DNA of 64,000 nucleotides from Pseudomonas sp. SLFW (GTDB lineage Bacteria > Pseudomonadota > Gammaproteobacteria > Pseudomonadales > Pseudomonadaceae). The stretch spans positions 62,001-126,000 of the forward strand of contig NZ_JAAAKW010000007.1 of the NCBI RefSeq assembly GCF_009905615.1, in the 5' to 3' direction. The notes under the pieces were generated by a model, which worked only from the letters and a program-made list of their open reading frames with translations, was not told the DNA's origin and ran no database searches. The translations under genes were made by a program, and so were the position numbers. How positions within the stretch are numbered: position 1 is the stretch's first letter; the number at the start of each line of letters is the position of its first letter. This document shows positions 37,113 through 47,659 of this stretch, piece after piece.

Positions 37113-37113
<1 letters not shown>
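36238..37113 (-). CDS. braF: Branched-chain amino acid ABC transporter ATPase BraF/LivG
   Basis: A 291-residue LivG-type ATPase from the ATG at 37113; a GTG one codon earlier is not preferred. Walker A GPNGAGKTT (about residue 38), signature LSYGQQRRLEIARAM and Walker B VICLDEPAAGLNPQE are intact. The central insertion (KRFGSRLFYKMFGGTHLVNR) before the Q-loop is normal for LivG. Its start overlaps the braE stop by one base. Confidence 0.95.
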
Positions 37114-38408
<1,295 letters not shown>

Positions 38409-38410
38409 GG

Positions 38411-39325
<915 letters not shown>

Positions 39326-39419
39326 CACGCACGCTCACGAACTTGAAGGCCAACCTGGCGCGGACCGGATATTCCCTCGTGAGGAATAGCGGGACACACA
39401 CGATGGCAACAGAAGAATC

Positions 39420-39442
39420 CGACGCCGCACGAGGCGGCGTCG
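39420..39442 (-). other. Stem-loop between braC and braD
   Basis: CGACGCCGC – CTCGT – GCGGCGTCG, a perfect 9-base GC-rich stem with a 5-base loop on the minus-strand transcript, followed by the moderately T-rich GATTCTTCTGTT. Such structures often attenuate transcription or protect the 3' end of binding-protein mRNA. Confidence 0.72.
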
Positions 39443-39508
39443 ATTACCGGGTCAGGCCGTTTCGAGGTTCCAAGCCCGCAAAACGGCTGACTCGACTAGG
39501 CGCTCAAC

Positions 39509-40642
39509 TTACTTCTGCTTTTCGAGCTGGTGATATTTGCCATCCTTGTCCCACTGGTAAACCACGTAGTCGGAGACTTTCAAGTCGCCTTTGGTGTCCC
39601 AGTTTTTCTCACCCATGACGGTTTTCACCGGGTGAGCTTTCAGCCACTTGGCCGCTTCCTCGCCTTTGGTGGACTTGGCGCCAGTGAATGCAGCAGCCAG
39701 GGCCTGAACCGAAGCGTAGGAATACAGGGTGTAGCCTTCAGGCTCGTAGCCGCCTTTGCGGAACTGATCCACAACAGCCTTGCTGTCTGGCAGCAGGCGT
39801 GGGTCGGCGCCGAAGGTCATGTACACGCCATCGACGTACTGAGCGCCGCCAGCGGTGGTGACCAGTTCGTCGGTCACAACGCCGTCGTCGGACATGAACT
39901 TGACGTCTTTCAGGCCTTGCTCACGCATTTGGCGAACCAGAGGACCGGCTTCCGGGTGCAGACCACCGAAGTAGACCACGTCGGCACCGGCGCCACGGAT
40001 CTTGGTGACCAGGGCGCTGAAGTCTTTCTCGCCACGGGTCAGACCTTCTTCCAGCACAGGCTTCACGCCGCGAGCGGTCAGTTGCTTGGCGGTGGCGTCA
40101 GCCAGGCCTTTACCGTAGGTGTCTTTGTCGTTGATGACCGCGACTTTCTTGCCTTTCAGCACGTCGACGATGTAATCGCCAGCGACGATACCTTGCTGGT
40201 CGTCACGGCCGCACATACGGAACATCGCGCCCAGGCCACGTTCAGTCACGTTCGGGTTGGTCGACGCAGGGGTGATCGTGATGATGCCGGCTTCGTCATA
40301 GACTTCCGACGCAGGGATGGTCGAAGACGAGCAGAAGTGGCCAACGACACCGACCATTTTGTCAGACGCAGCCTTGTTGGCGACGGCCACGGCCTGTTTA
40401 GGCTCGCACGCATCGTCGTATTGAGTCAGCGAGATTTTCTCCCCGTTGACGCCGCCCGCAGCGTTGATAGCGTCAGCCGCAGCCTGAGCGCCTTTCCAGA
40501 ACTGCAAACCAAACGAGGCGTTGGCGCCGGTCATTGGACCAGAAACGCCGATCTTGACGTCAGCCTGTGCAAAAGTAGCCACACCCATTGCAGTAGCGAC
40601 TGCGAGTGCCAGAAAGCCTTTCCTGTAAAACGTCTGCGACAT
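39509..40642 (-). CDS. braC: Branched-chain amino acid-binding protein BraC/LivJ
   Basis: A 377-residue periplasmic binding protein. Signal peptide 1–27 (ALAVATAMGVATFAQA/DVK), then the type-1 fold with VKIGVSGPMTGANASFGLQF, the conserved Cys pair (YDDACEPKQA and HFCSSSTIP, about residues 79–120), and TPASTNPNVTERG. A strong ribosome site (TAGGAGC) precedes the ATG at 40642. It heads braCDEFG and has a consensus sigma-54 promoter about 45 bases upstream. BraC in P. aeruginosa also binds alanine and threonine. Confidence 0.96.
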   Translation of the reverse strand: MSQTFYRKGFLALAVATAMGVATFAQADVKIGVSGPMTGANASFGLQFWKGAQAAADAINAAGGVNGEKISLTQYDDACEPKQAVAVANKAASDKMVGVVGHFCSSSTIPASEVYDEAGIITITPASTNPNVTERGLGAMFRMCGRDDQQGIVAGDYIVDVLKGKKVAVINDKDTYGKGLADATAKQLTARGVKPVLEEGLTRGEKDFSALVTKIRGAGADVVYFGGLHPEAGPLVRQMREQGLKDVKFMSDDGVVTDELVTTAGGAQYVDGVYMTFGADPRLLPDSKAVVDQFRKGGYEPEGYTLYSYASVQALAAAFTGAKSTKGEEAAKWLKAHPVKTVMGEKNWDTKGDLKVSDYVVYQWDKDGKYHQLEKQK

Positions 40643-40695
40643 GAGTTGGTGCTCCTAGGTTTTTTAATTAGCACTGCGACCACAGAGATGCTCTG

Positions 40696-40711
40696 AGCAA
40701 GTGGCGTGCCA
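40696..40711 (-). promoter_or_regulatory. Consensus sigma-54 promoter of braC
   Basis: On the minus strand the sequence is TGGCACGCCACTTGCT, which equals the consensus TGGCACG-N4-TTGCW at every fixed position. The GG–GC spacing is ten bases. Transcription would begin near 40685, giving a 5' leader of about 43 bases. Confidence 0.82.
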
Positions 40712-40999
40712 TCGGTTTTTTATTCTGAAAAAAGTCGTCGTTTTGTTGTTATTCGACTGTTTTGAGCCCTTTTTTATTGGGCGTGCAACCGTCTAAACCG
40801 CGCAAGGTGCAACCCTGCGACTTTTATAGAGCAACCCTCCCGAATAACGCGCGCAACCGCACTGCCCTGACCTGTACAACCCTGTTGTTACAGCTTGCGT
40901 CACCGAACTGCACACCGGCGGTGCGGGGCCGCTACGGGACGCACCATTTGAGGGTAGTGGATATACGCGAAAGTGTTGATTTGTGACAAACATTTCGCC
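40712..40999. other. braC upstream region with NtrC-like sites
   Basis: About 290 gene-free bases between braC and amaA. At 40909–40925 a TGCACAC-CGG-CGGTGCG sequence agrees with the NtrC consensus (TGCACCA-N3-TGGTGCA) at 10–11 of 14 arm positions. Another half-site CGCACCA is at 40940–40946, and AGGTGCA at 40805–40811. These sit about 120–260 bases above the predicted braC start, in enhancer range. The rest shows runs of T and an imperfect GCCC/GGGC pair but no gene. Confidence 0.4.
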
Positions 41000-42283
41000 T
41001 CAGATCACAACCCTGAGACATTGCCCCGCATGGTATAGCGAAAAGCCAGCTTCGTATAAAGAGCTGCGTAAAGCAATGGCCGAGAGCGGCTGCATGGGAG
41101 CAAACGGGATCGGCAGCACATTCGGGTTGCCGCCGCACAGGTAATCGGCGAAGGCTTTACCGACCACTGTGCCGGTCGTGTTGCCTCGGCCGTTGTATCC
41201 GGTCATCGCGACCAGTCCTGGTGCAGGCTCATACATGCGCAGCAAATGATCGGGCGTGAAATCGATGCAGCCCGTCCAAGTGCATTCCCACTCGACCTTT
41301 TTCAGGTACGGGAAATAGTGCTGCTGAATGCGGTCTGCCCAGGCCTTGAGGAACCACGTCGGCTTCTGATTGCCGTTGCCCAGACTGCCCAGCAACAGAC
41401 GCCCATCCGCGTCGCGACGGATGCTGCTCAGCACCTGGCGGGTGTCCCAGGAGCCCTGCCCACCGGGAAGAATCTGCTGGGCAGCCTCTTCCGTCAGCGG
41501 CGCGGAGGCCACTTGATAGTAATAGCCAGGGAAAAAGCTGCGGCGGACTTCAGTCCAATCGCCTTCGGTGTAGGCGTTGGACGCGATGACGACTTGATCG
41601 GCGATAACCGAGCCGTTGTCGGTGATCACGCACCAACGTTGGCCCTGACGCTCCAGCCGCTTGACCGGCGAGTGATCGTAACGCTGGCCTCCCAGCGAGG
41701 TAACCGCTGCAGCCAGACCGCTGGTGTAGGCCATCGGGTTGATGGTGCCTGCGCGGTGGTCGAGCAGCGCGGCGGTGATTTCCCGAGTGCCGGTGGCTTC
41801 CTGGCAGGCTTTGCCGGTCAGCAGTTCGATGGGCGCGCCACGGCGTTTCCATTGTTCTTCGCGGCTGCGCAGATCCAGCTCGCCCTTGGCGTTGTGCGCC
41901 ATGTGCAGGGTGCCTTTGCGCGTGGTCTGGCAGTCGATGTTGTATTTTTCAATGAGGCTGAAGACCAGCGACGGCGCGTTGCCGAGCATGGTGTTGAGCT
42001 GGCTGCCGATTTTCTCGCCGAAACCGGCTTCAATCTCGTCGGGCGGAATCCACAGCCCGGCGTTGACCAATCCCACGTTGCGCCCCGAGCCACCTTGGCC
42101 GGTGCGATGGGCTTCGACGATGGCGACGTTCTTGCCCTGTTCAAGCAAATGCAGCGCTGCCGACAACCCCGTGATGCCTGCGCCGATCACGCACACATCG
42201 ACGGTCACTTCCCCCTTCAACGCCGGCGCCTCTGGCCTTTGCGGCGTCAGCGTTTCCCACAGACATTCTTCGCGTAGCGGCAT
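41000..42283 (-). CDS. amaA: FAD-dependent L-pipecolate oxidase AmaA
   Basis: A 427-residue FAD amine/amino-acid oxidase of the DadA/PuuB fold. Dinucleotide motif VCVIGAGITGLSAALHLLEQG (about residues 31–51), then GGSGRNVGLVNAG and the C-terminal FAD-binding segment GYNGRGNTTGTVVGKAFAD (about 373–391). The N-terminus MPLREECLWETLTPQ and the amaB neighbour match the P. putida pair in which AmaA oxidises L-pipecolate to piperideine-6-carboxylate in lysine breakdown. A gamma-glutamylputrescine oxidase is the main alternative, but the amaB partner argues for pipecolate. Confidence 0.88.
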   Translation of the reverse strand: MPLREECLWETLTPQRPEAPALKGEVTVDVCVIGAGITGLSAALHLLEQGKNVAIVEAHRTGQGGSGRNVGLVNAGLWIPPDEIEAGFGEKIGSQLNTMLGNAPSLVFSLIEKYNIDCQTTRKGTLHMAHNAKGELDLRSREEQWKRRGAPIELLTGKACQEATGTREITAALLDHRAGTINPMAYTSGLAAAVTSLGGQRYDHSPVKRLERQGQRWCVITDNGSVIADQVVIASNAYTEGDWTEVRRSFFPGYYYQVASAPLTEEAAQQILPGGQGSWDTRQVLSSIRRDADGRLLLGSLGNGNQKPTWFLKAWADRIQQHYFPYLKKVEWECTWTGCIDFTPDHLLRMYEPAPGLVAMTGYNGRGNTTGTVVGKAFADYLCGGNPNVLPIPFAPMQPLSAIALRSSLYEAGFSLYHAGQCLRVVI

Positions 42284-42339
42284 CGCAAAACCTCGAAAAG
42301 GACAAACGATGATTCAATTCAATATTGCTTATTCTTACG

Positions 42340-42404
42340 CTATCGCGAGCAAGCTCACTCCTACAGAATCAACGCTACCCTGCAGGAGTGAGCTTGCTCG
42401 CGAT
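42340..42404. repeat. REP pair in inverted (outward) arrangement
   Basis: Here the right-type arm comes first (TATCGCGAGCAAGCTCACTC…CTACAG), then a 16-base spacer, then the left-type arm (TGCAGGAGTGAGCTTGCTCG). All other pairs of this family in the window are arranged the opposite way round. It lies between amaB and amaA. Confidence 0.88.
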
Positions 42405-42444
42405 CAGGTTGACGCGGTGCAGTTGCTACACCGCGTCACAGGCA

Positions 42445-43935
42445 TCAATCAAACGTAATGCCCTGCGCCAACGGCAGCTCGCGGGAGTAGTTGACGGTCG
42501 CGGTCTGGCGACGCATGTAGCCCTTCCACGAATCCGAGCCGGACTCACGGCCACCGCCGGTTTCCTTCTCGCCGCCGAACGCGCCACCGATCTCTGCACC
42601 ACTCGGGCCAATGTTGACGTTGGCGATGCCGCAGTCACTGCCCAGCGCCGAGATGAACTGTTCGGCCTCACGCACGTCGGTGGTGAAGATGCACGAAGAC
42701 AGGCCTTGTGGCACGTCGTTGTTCAAGCGCACCGCATCGGCGAAATCGTCGTAACCGACCACGTACAGAATCGGCGCGAAGGTCTCGCTGCGCACCACGT
42801 CGCTTTGCTCAGGCATGTCGACGATGGCAGGCGACACGTAGAACGCGTTCGGGAATTTGTCGGCCAGTTGACGCTTGCCGCCAAAGACGGTGCCGCCTTC
42901 GCTCAACGCCTGTTCCAGCGCTTCCTGCATGTTTTCGAAGCTTTGCTTGTCGATCAACGGACCGACCAGATTGCCTTCCAGCGGATGACCGATGCGCACT
43001 TTGGCGTAAGCGGCTTTCAGGCGCTCCACGAATTCGGCCTTGACCGAGTTATGCGCGATCAGGCGACGCAGGGTGGTGCAGCGCTGACCGGCGGTGCCGA
43101 CGGCGCTGAACAGCACGGCGCGAACGGCCAGGTCCAGATCGGCGCTTGGGGTCAGGATCATGGCGTTGTTGCCGCCCAGTTCCAGAATGCTGCGAGCGAA
43201 ACGCGCGGCGATTTTCGGCGCCACTTCACGGCCCATGCGGGTGCTGCCCGTGGCGCTGATCAGGGCGACACGTTCGTCATCCACCAACGCCTCGCCAGCG
43301 TCACGGCCACCGATCACACATTGCGCGAGGAATTGCGGGGCGTCCGAGAACTCAGCAGCGACGCGGTCGAACAGCGCCTGGCACGCCAAGGCGGTCAGCG
43401 GCGTCTTTTCCGACGGTTTCCAGATCACCGAGTTGCCGCACACCAGCGCCAGCGCGGTGTTCCACGACCAGACCGCCACCGGGAAGTTGAACGCGCTGAT
43501 CACACCGACGACGCCCAGCGGGTGCCAGGTTTCACGCATGTGGTGACCCGGACGCTCGGAGGCGATGGTCAGGCCATACATTTGGCGAGACAGACCGACC
43601 GCAAAATCGCAGATGTCGATCATCTCCTGGACTTCACCCAGACCTTCCTGAGTGATCTTGCCCGCTTCCCACGACACCAGCTCGCCGAGCTCAGCCTTGT
43701 GTTTGCGCAGCGCTTCACCGAACAGGCGCACCAATTCGCCACGGCGAGGCGCCGGAACTTTGCGCCAGGCGTCGAACGCGTGCTCGGCACGGGTGATGCG
43801 CTGCTCGACTTCGGCCGCCCCTTCCCAACTGACCGAAGCCACCTGACTGCCATCGATCGGCGTGTGAACAGGCTTGTCGCCCTTCTGGTAAAGAGCAGGG
43901 TCGACACCGAGACGGGTTAGCAGATCGTTGAGCAT
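42445..43935 (-). CDS. amaB: L-aminoadipate-semialdehyde dehydrogenase AmaB (ALDH7-like)
   Basis: A 496-residue aldehyde dehydrogenase. Catalytic Cys286 in GTAGQRCTTLRRL, general base Glu252 in LELGGNNAMI, and cofactor segments ISAFNFPVAVWSWN and ATGSTRMGREV (about residue 228) are intact. The pattern matches the antiquitin (ALDH7) group, whose members oxidise alpha-aminoadipate semialdehyde. With AmaA upstream-oriented in the same direction it makes a lysine/pipecolate degradation pair, divergent from a LysR gene. Confidence 0.92.
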   Translation of the reverse strand: MLNDLLTRLGVDPALYQKGDKPVHTPIDGSQVASVSWEGAAEVEQRITRAEHAFDAWRKVPAPRRGELVRLFGEALRKHKAELGELVSWEAGKITQEGLGEVQEMIDICDFAVGLSRQMYGLTIASERPGHHMRETWHPLGVVGVISAFNFPVAVWSWNTALALVCGNSVIWKPSEKTPLTALACQALFDRVAAEFSDAPQFLAQCVIGGRDAGEALVDDERVALISATGSTRMGREVAPKIAARFARSILELGGNNAMILTPSADLDLAVRAVLFSAVGTAGQRCTTLRRLIAHNSVKAEFVERLKAAYAKVRIGHPLEGNLVGPLIDKQSFENMQEALEQALSEGGTVFGGKRQLADKFPNAFYVSPAIVDMPEQSDVVRSETFAPILYVVGYDDFADAVRLNNDVPQGLSSCIFTTDVREAEQFISALGSDCGIANVNIGPSGAEIGGAFGGEKETGGGRESGSDSWKGYMRRQTATVNYSRELPLAQGITFD

Positions 43936-44098
43936 GATTTCTCCTGGATTCGGATGAGCCGTAAAACGCGATTGCGGAATACTGGGATTGAGGTGTTTCG
44001 TCAGCCTCTAGTAATAGCTGGCGTGACGTCATGCAACAAACGACGATTAAGCGAGATATCATTCCGTTTTTTCATGCTGACGCCGAGCAGGCCTGAAT

Positions 44099-45004
44099 AT
44101 GCTGAACAGACGCCATCTGCCGTCCATCACCGCGCTGCAATGTTTCGAAGCGGTGACCCGGCACCTGAGTTTCACCCGTGCCGCCGAAGAACTGAATCTG
44201 ACCCAAAGTGCGGTCAGCAAACAGGTCGCGCAACTTGAAGAGCTCGTCCAGCACCTGCTATTCAGACGCGTGCGCCGTCGTCTACAGCTCACGCCAGCCG
44301 GGGCTTTATATTTGGCGGAGGTGCGAAAAATCCTCACGCAGATGGAGATGTCCACGCACTTCCTGCGTTCCTACGGCGGCGAAACCGAAGTCCTGCGCGT
44401 TTCGACGCCCTCGACCTTCGGCGCCCGTTGGCTGGTCCCACGTCTGAAAGGCTGGCGTCTGCGGTATCCGCACATTCATCTGGACCTGGTGAACGAACAG
44501 GAAAGCGATGACCTCGCCCAGAGCCGCTGTGACCTGTCGTTCTATTTCGGCCAGGGCGCCCGACCCGGCGCGGAAAGTGTGAAGCTTTTTGGCGAAGAGC
44601 TGGTGCCGGTCTGTTCGCCCGACAGCCTTCCCGACAAATCTTTCACCGATCCCACTCAACTCGCCGACCTGGTCTTGCTGCAAAACGCCCATCGACCACA
44701 GGGCTGGCATGAGTGGTTCGAAAGTCAGGGTTATCAGACCGAACACAGCTATCACGGCCCGCGTTTCGAAACGTTCTACATGTGCATCCGCGCAGCGCAA
44801 GTGGGGTGCGGCGTGGCATTGCTGCCGCGCTTTCTGGTGGAAGAGGAATTGGCCGACGGCAAGTTGGTCATTCCCTGGCCTCATGCACTGCCGAGCCATG
44901 ACGCCTATTACCTCGCCTACCCGGAACACGCGGCAGAAGTGCCGAAAATCCGGGGGTTTGTGGAATGGATGCTGGAGCAACTGGATCAACCGACACCTAC
45001 CTGA
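44099..45004 (+). CDS. LysR-family regulator divergent from amaB
   Basis: A 301-residue LysR protein. HTH (about residues 1–60): LPSITALQCFEAVTRHLSF and SFTRAAEELNLTQSAVSKQVA, then an effector-binding domain with DLSFYFGQG. It lies 163 bases from and opposite to amaB, a typical placement for the activator of the neighbouring operon. The equivalent regulator lies beside amaAB in P. putida. The effector is probably a lysine/pipecolate-derived compound; this is inferred from position. Confidence 0.9.
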   Translation: MLNRRHLPSITALQCFEAVTRHLSFTRAAEELNLTQSAVSKQVAQLEELVQHLLFRRVRRRLQLTPAGALYLAEVRKILTQMEMSTHFLRSYGGETEVLRVSTPSTFGARWLVPRLKGWRLRYPHIHLDLVNEQESDDLAQSRCDLSFYFGQGARPGAESVKLFGEELVPVCSPDSLPDKSFTDPTQLADLVLLQNAHRPQGWHEWFESQGYQTEHSYHGPRFETFYMCIRAAQVGCGVALLPRFLVEEELADGKLVIPWPHALPSHDAYYLAYPEHAAEVPKIRGFVEWMLEQLDQPTPT

Positions 45005-45009
45005 TAGGA

Positions 45010-45147
45010 CCTGTAGGAGCGTGGCTTGTCCCGCGATCGGCTGCGCAGCAGTCGTAACCCACACGCACTGGCCGTGCCTGGTACAGCGTGCAGGCACAGT
45101 CTACGGCGACTTCGTCACCGATCGCGGGACAAGCCACGCTCCTACAC
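45010..45147. repeat. REP-like inverted repeat (GCGTGGCTTGTCCCGCGATCGG family)
   Basis: Left arm CTGTAGGAGCGTGGCTTGTC…CGCGATCGG and the inverted right arm ending GACAAGCCACGCTCCTACA, with a long spacer of about 70 bases. It shares the GTAGGAGC end with the other REPs. The rest of the gap to pncB (45148–45345) shows no gene or clear signal. Confidence 0.85.
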
Positions 45148-45345
45148 GGCGACGCGTGAAAGCTCCAACAGCTGAAACATTTCTGCCCCAAGCCGGCGAC
45201 GACTGGCATTATGTCCGTCATCGTCAATAACACGCCGGACGTAGCGGCCTGAAGCCATCAGCCCAGCTACCACAAGGTTGTATGCGACACCGACTCGATT
45301 TCCACGAGCCGCATGTTTGCGGCCACTGCTGGCTGGAGCGACACA

Positions 45346-46545
45346 ATGAGTGAGAGCGCTTTCGCAGATCGCATCGTTCAGAACCTGCTCGATACCGACC
45401 TCTACAAGCTGACCATGATGCAGGCCGTCCTTCACAACTACCCCAACGTCGACGTTGAGTGGGAGTTTCGCTGCCGCAACGGCGAGGACTTGCGGCCTTA
45501 TCTGATGGAGATCCGGCACCAGATCGAGCAGCTGTGCGACCTGTCCCTGAGCGTCGAAGACATCGGCTTTCTCGAACGCATCAGTTTCATGAAGCCCGAT
45601 TTCCTGCGCTTCCTCGGTCTGTTCCGCTTTAACCTGCGCTACGTGCAGACCAGCATTGAGAATGACGAGTTGTGCATCCGCCTCTGCGGCCCCTGGCTGC
45701 ACGTGATCCTGTTCGAAGTGCCAATCCTGGCCATCGTCAGCGAAGTGCGTAACCGTTATCGCAACCCCAACACGCTGTTGATTCAGGCTCGCGACCAGCT
45801 CTACCGCAAGTTCGACTGGCTGACCGCCACCGCCACGCCTGACGAGTTGGCCGAACTGAAAGTCGCCGATTTCGGCACCCGCCGCCGCTTCTCTTTCGCG
45901 GTTCAGGAAGACGTCGTTTCAGTACTGAAAAAAGATTTCCCCGGCCAGTTCGTCGGCACCAGCAACGTGCACCTCGCGCGCAAGTTCGACCTCAAGCCCC
46001 TCGGCACCATGGCTCACGAATGGATCATGGCGCACCAGCAATTGGGCCCTCGACTGATCGACAGCCAGAGTGCAGCCCTCGATTGTTGGGTGCGCGAGTA
46101 CCGCGGTCTGCTGGGTATCGCCCTCACCGACTGCATCACCACCGACGCCTTCCTGAACGATTTCGATCTGTTCTTCGCCAAGCTTTTCGACGGCCTGCGC
46201 CACGATTCGGGCGATCCGGTTCAGTGGGCTGAAAAGTGTATTACCCACTACCAAAAGCTGGGCATCGATCCGATGAGCAAGACGCTGGTGTTCTCAGACG
46301 GCCTGAACCTGCCCAAAGCGCTGGAAATATTCCGGGCGCTGCGCGGTCGGATCAATGTCAGTTTCGGCATCGGCACCAACCTCACGGCTGATGTGCCGGG
46401 GGTCCAGCCGATGAGCATCGTGCTGAAGATGACCGCCTGCGCCGGTCAGCCGGTGGCGAAGATTTCCGACGAGCCCGGCAAGACGCAATGCAAGGACCCG
46501 GAATTCGTGTCCTACCTGCGCCACGTATTCAAGGTGCCAGCCTGA
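45346..46545 (+). CDS. pncB: Nicotinate phosphoribosyltransferase PncB
   Basis: A 399-residue enzyme that joins nicotinate and PRPP, with ATP, into nicotinate mononucleotide in NAD salvage. Recognised by [20 protein letters not shown] (about residues 13–32), the phospho-histidine region [13 protein letters not shown] (about 217–229), and [13 protein letters not shown] plus [10 protein letters not shown] (about 343–352). ATG 45346 has a GGAG ribosome site; the longer frame from 45313 lacks one. It is followed 63 bases later by nadE. Confidence 0.95.
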   Translation: MSESAFADRIVQNLLDTDLYKLTMMQAVLHNYPNVDVEWEFRCRNGEDLRPYLMEIRHQIEQLCDLSLSVEDIGFLERISFMKPDFLRFLGLFRFNLRYVQTSIENDELCIRLCGPWLHVILFEVPILAIVSEVRNRYRNPNTLLIQARDQLYRKFDWLTATATPDELAELKVADFGTRRRFSFAVQEDVVSVLKKDFPGQFVGTSNVHLARKFDLKPLGTMAHEWIMAHQQLGPRLIDSQSAALDCWVREYRGLLGIALTDCITTDAFLNDFDLFFAKLFDGLRHDSGDPVQWAEKCITHYQKLGIDPMSKTLVFSDGLNLPKALEIFRALRGRINVSFGIGTNLTADVPGVQPMSIVLKMTACAGQPVAKISDEPGKTQCKDPEFVSYLRHVFKVPA

Positions 46546-46608
46546 CCCGAGCACCGTACTGCCCCACTTTTTTACATGCCTCTTTTTCTTCTTCATAAGG
46601 AGTTAATC

Positions 46609-47436
46609 ATGCAAGCCGTACAGCTCGAGATCGCTAAAGAGCTCAAGGTTCAGGCCCCCTTCGCCAATCAGGGCGAGCTTGAAACCGAGGTCGCGCGTCG
46701 AATCCAGTTCATCAAGGACTGCCTGCACAACGCCCGCCTGAAAGTGCTGGTGCTGGGCATCAGCGGCGGCGTCGATTCGCTGACCGCCGGCCTGCTCGCC
46801 CAGCGCGCCGTGAAAGAACTGCGCGACAGCACCGGCGACAACGCCTACCAGTTCATCGCCGTGCGCCTGCCGTATCACATTCAGCACGACGAACACGAAG
46901 CCACAGCATCGGTGGATTTCATCAACCCGGACGAGCGCCACACCGTGGACATCGCCCCGTCGGTCAAGGCGTTGGTTGAGCAAGTCAAAGCCTTCGAAGG
47001 CCAGTCCGATGCGGCGGTGGATTTCGTCAAAGGCAACGTCAAGGCACGCACGCGGATGGTCGCGCAGTACACCATCGCGGGCGTTCGCGGCGGCCTGGTG
47101 ATCGGCACCGACCACGCGGCGGAAGCGGTGATGGGCTTCTTCACCAAGTTCGGCGACGGCGCCTGCGACCTCGCCCCGTTGAGCGGTCTGGTGAAGAATC
47201 AGGTCCGCGCCATCGCCCGCAGCTTTGGTGCCCCGGAGTATCTGGTCGAGAAAATTCCGACTGCTGACCTCGAAGACCTGGTGCCGGGCAAACCCGACGA
47301 AGCCTCCCACGGCGTGACTTACGCCGAGATCGACGCCTTCCTGCACGGCCAACCGCTGCGCCAGGAAGCGTTCGACATCATCGCCAACACCTACCGCAAG
47401 ACCCAGCACAAGCGCGACCTGCCTTACGCGCCATAG
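46609..47436 (+). CDS. nadE: Ammonia-dependent NAD synthetase NadE
   Basis: A 275-residue ATP-dependent synthetase converting nicotinate adenine dinucleotide to NAD with NH3. PP-loop [17 protein letters not shown] (about residues 46–62) and the [18 protein letters not shown] block (about 167–184), which binds deamido-NAD, are present. It lacks the glutaminase domain, so it uses free ammonia. AAGGAG ribosome site before the ATG. Forms the pncB–nadE salvage operon. Confidence 0.96.
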   Translation: MQAVQLEIAKELKVQAPFANQGELETEVARRIQFIKDCLHNARLKVLVLGISGGVDSLTAGLLAQRAVKELRDSTGDNAYQFIAVRLPYHIQHDEHEATASVDFINPDERHTVDIAPSVKALVEQVKAFEGQSDAAVDFVKGNVKARTRMVAQYTIAGVRGGLVIGTDHAAEAVMGFFTKFGDGACDLAPLSGLVKNQVRAIARSFGAPEYLVEKIPTADLEDLVPGKPDEASHGVTYAEIDAFLHGQPLRQEAFDIIANTYRKTQHKRDLPYAP

Positions 47437-47442
47437 TGAAAA

Positions 47443-47536
47443 ACCTGTAGGAGTGCGCTTGCTCGCGATTGCAATCTGTCAGAAGCATCACCTGTTGCTG
47501 ATACACCGCATTCGCGAGCAAGCTCACTCCTACAGG
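47443..47536. repeat. REP inverted pair after nadE
   Basis: Left arm CCTGTAGGAGTGCGCTTGCT, right arm ending AAGCTCACTCCTACAGG. One arm has TGCGC instead of TGAGC, a single-base difference that weakens the pair. Confidence 0.88.
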
Positions 47537-47659
47537 GTCGCGCCAGGCCCATCGCCCAGCATTCGAAAACGGAATGAACCCGTCGTTTTTTTTCGCTTGA
47601 TGGCGTCCGTCATCAAGGCTTTCATAGCGGCCTGACTTTCTCGCTCAGAGACGCTAACC

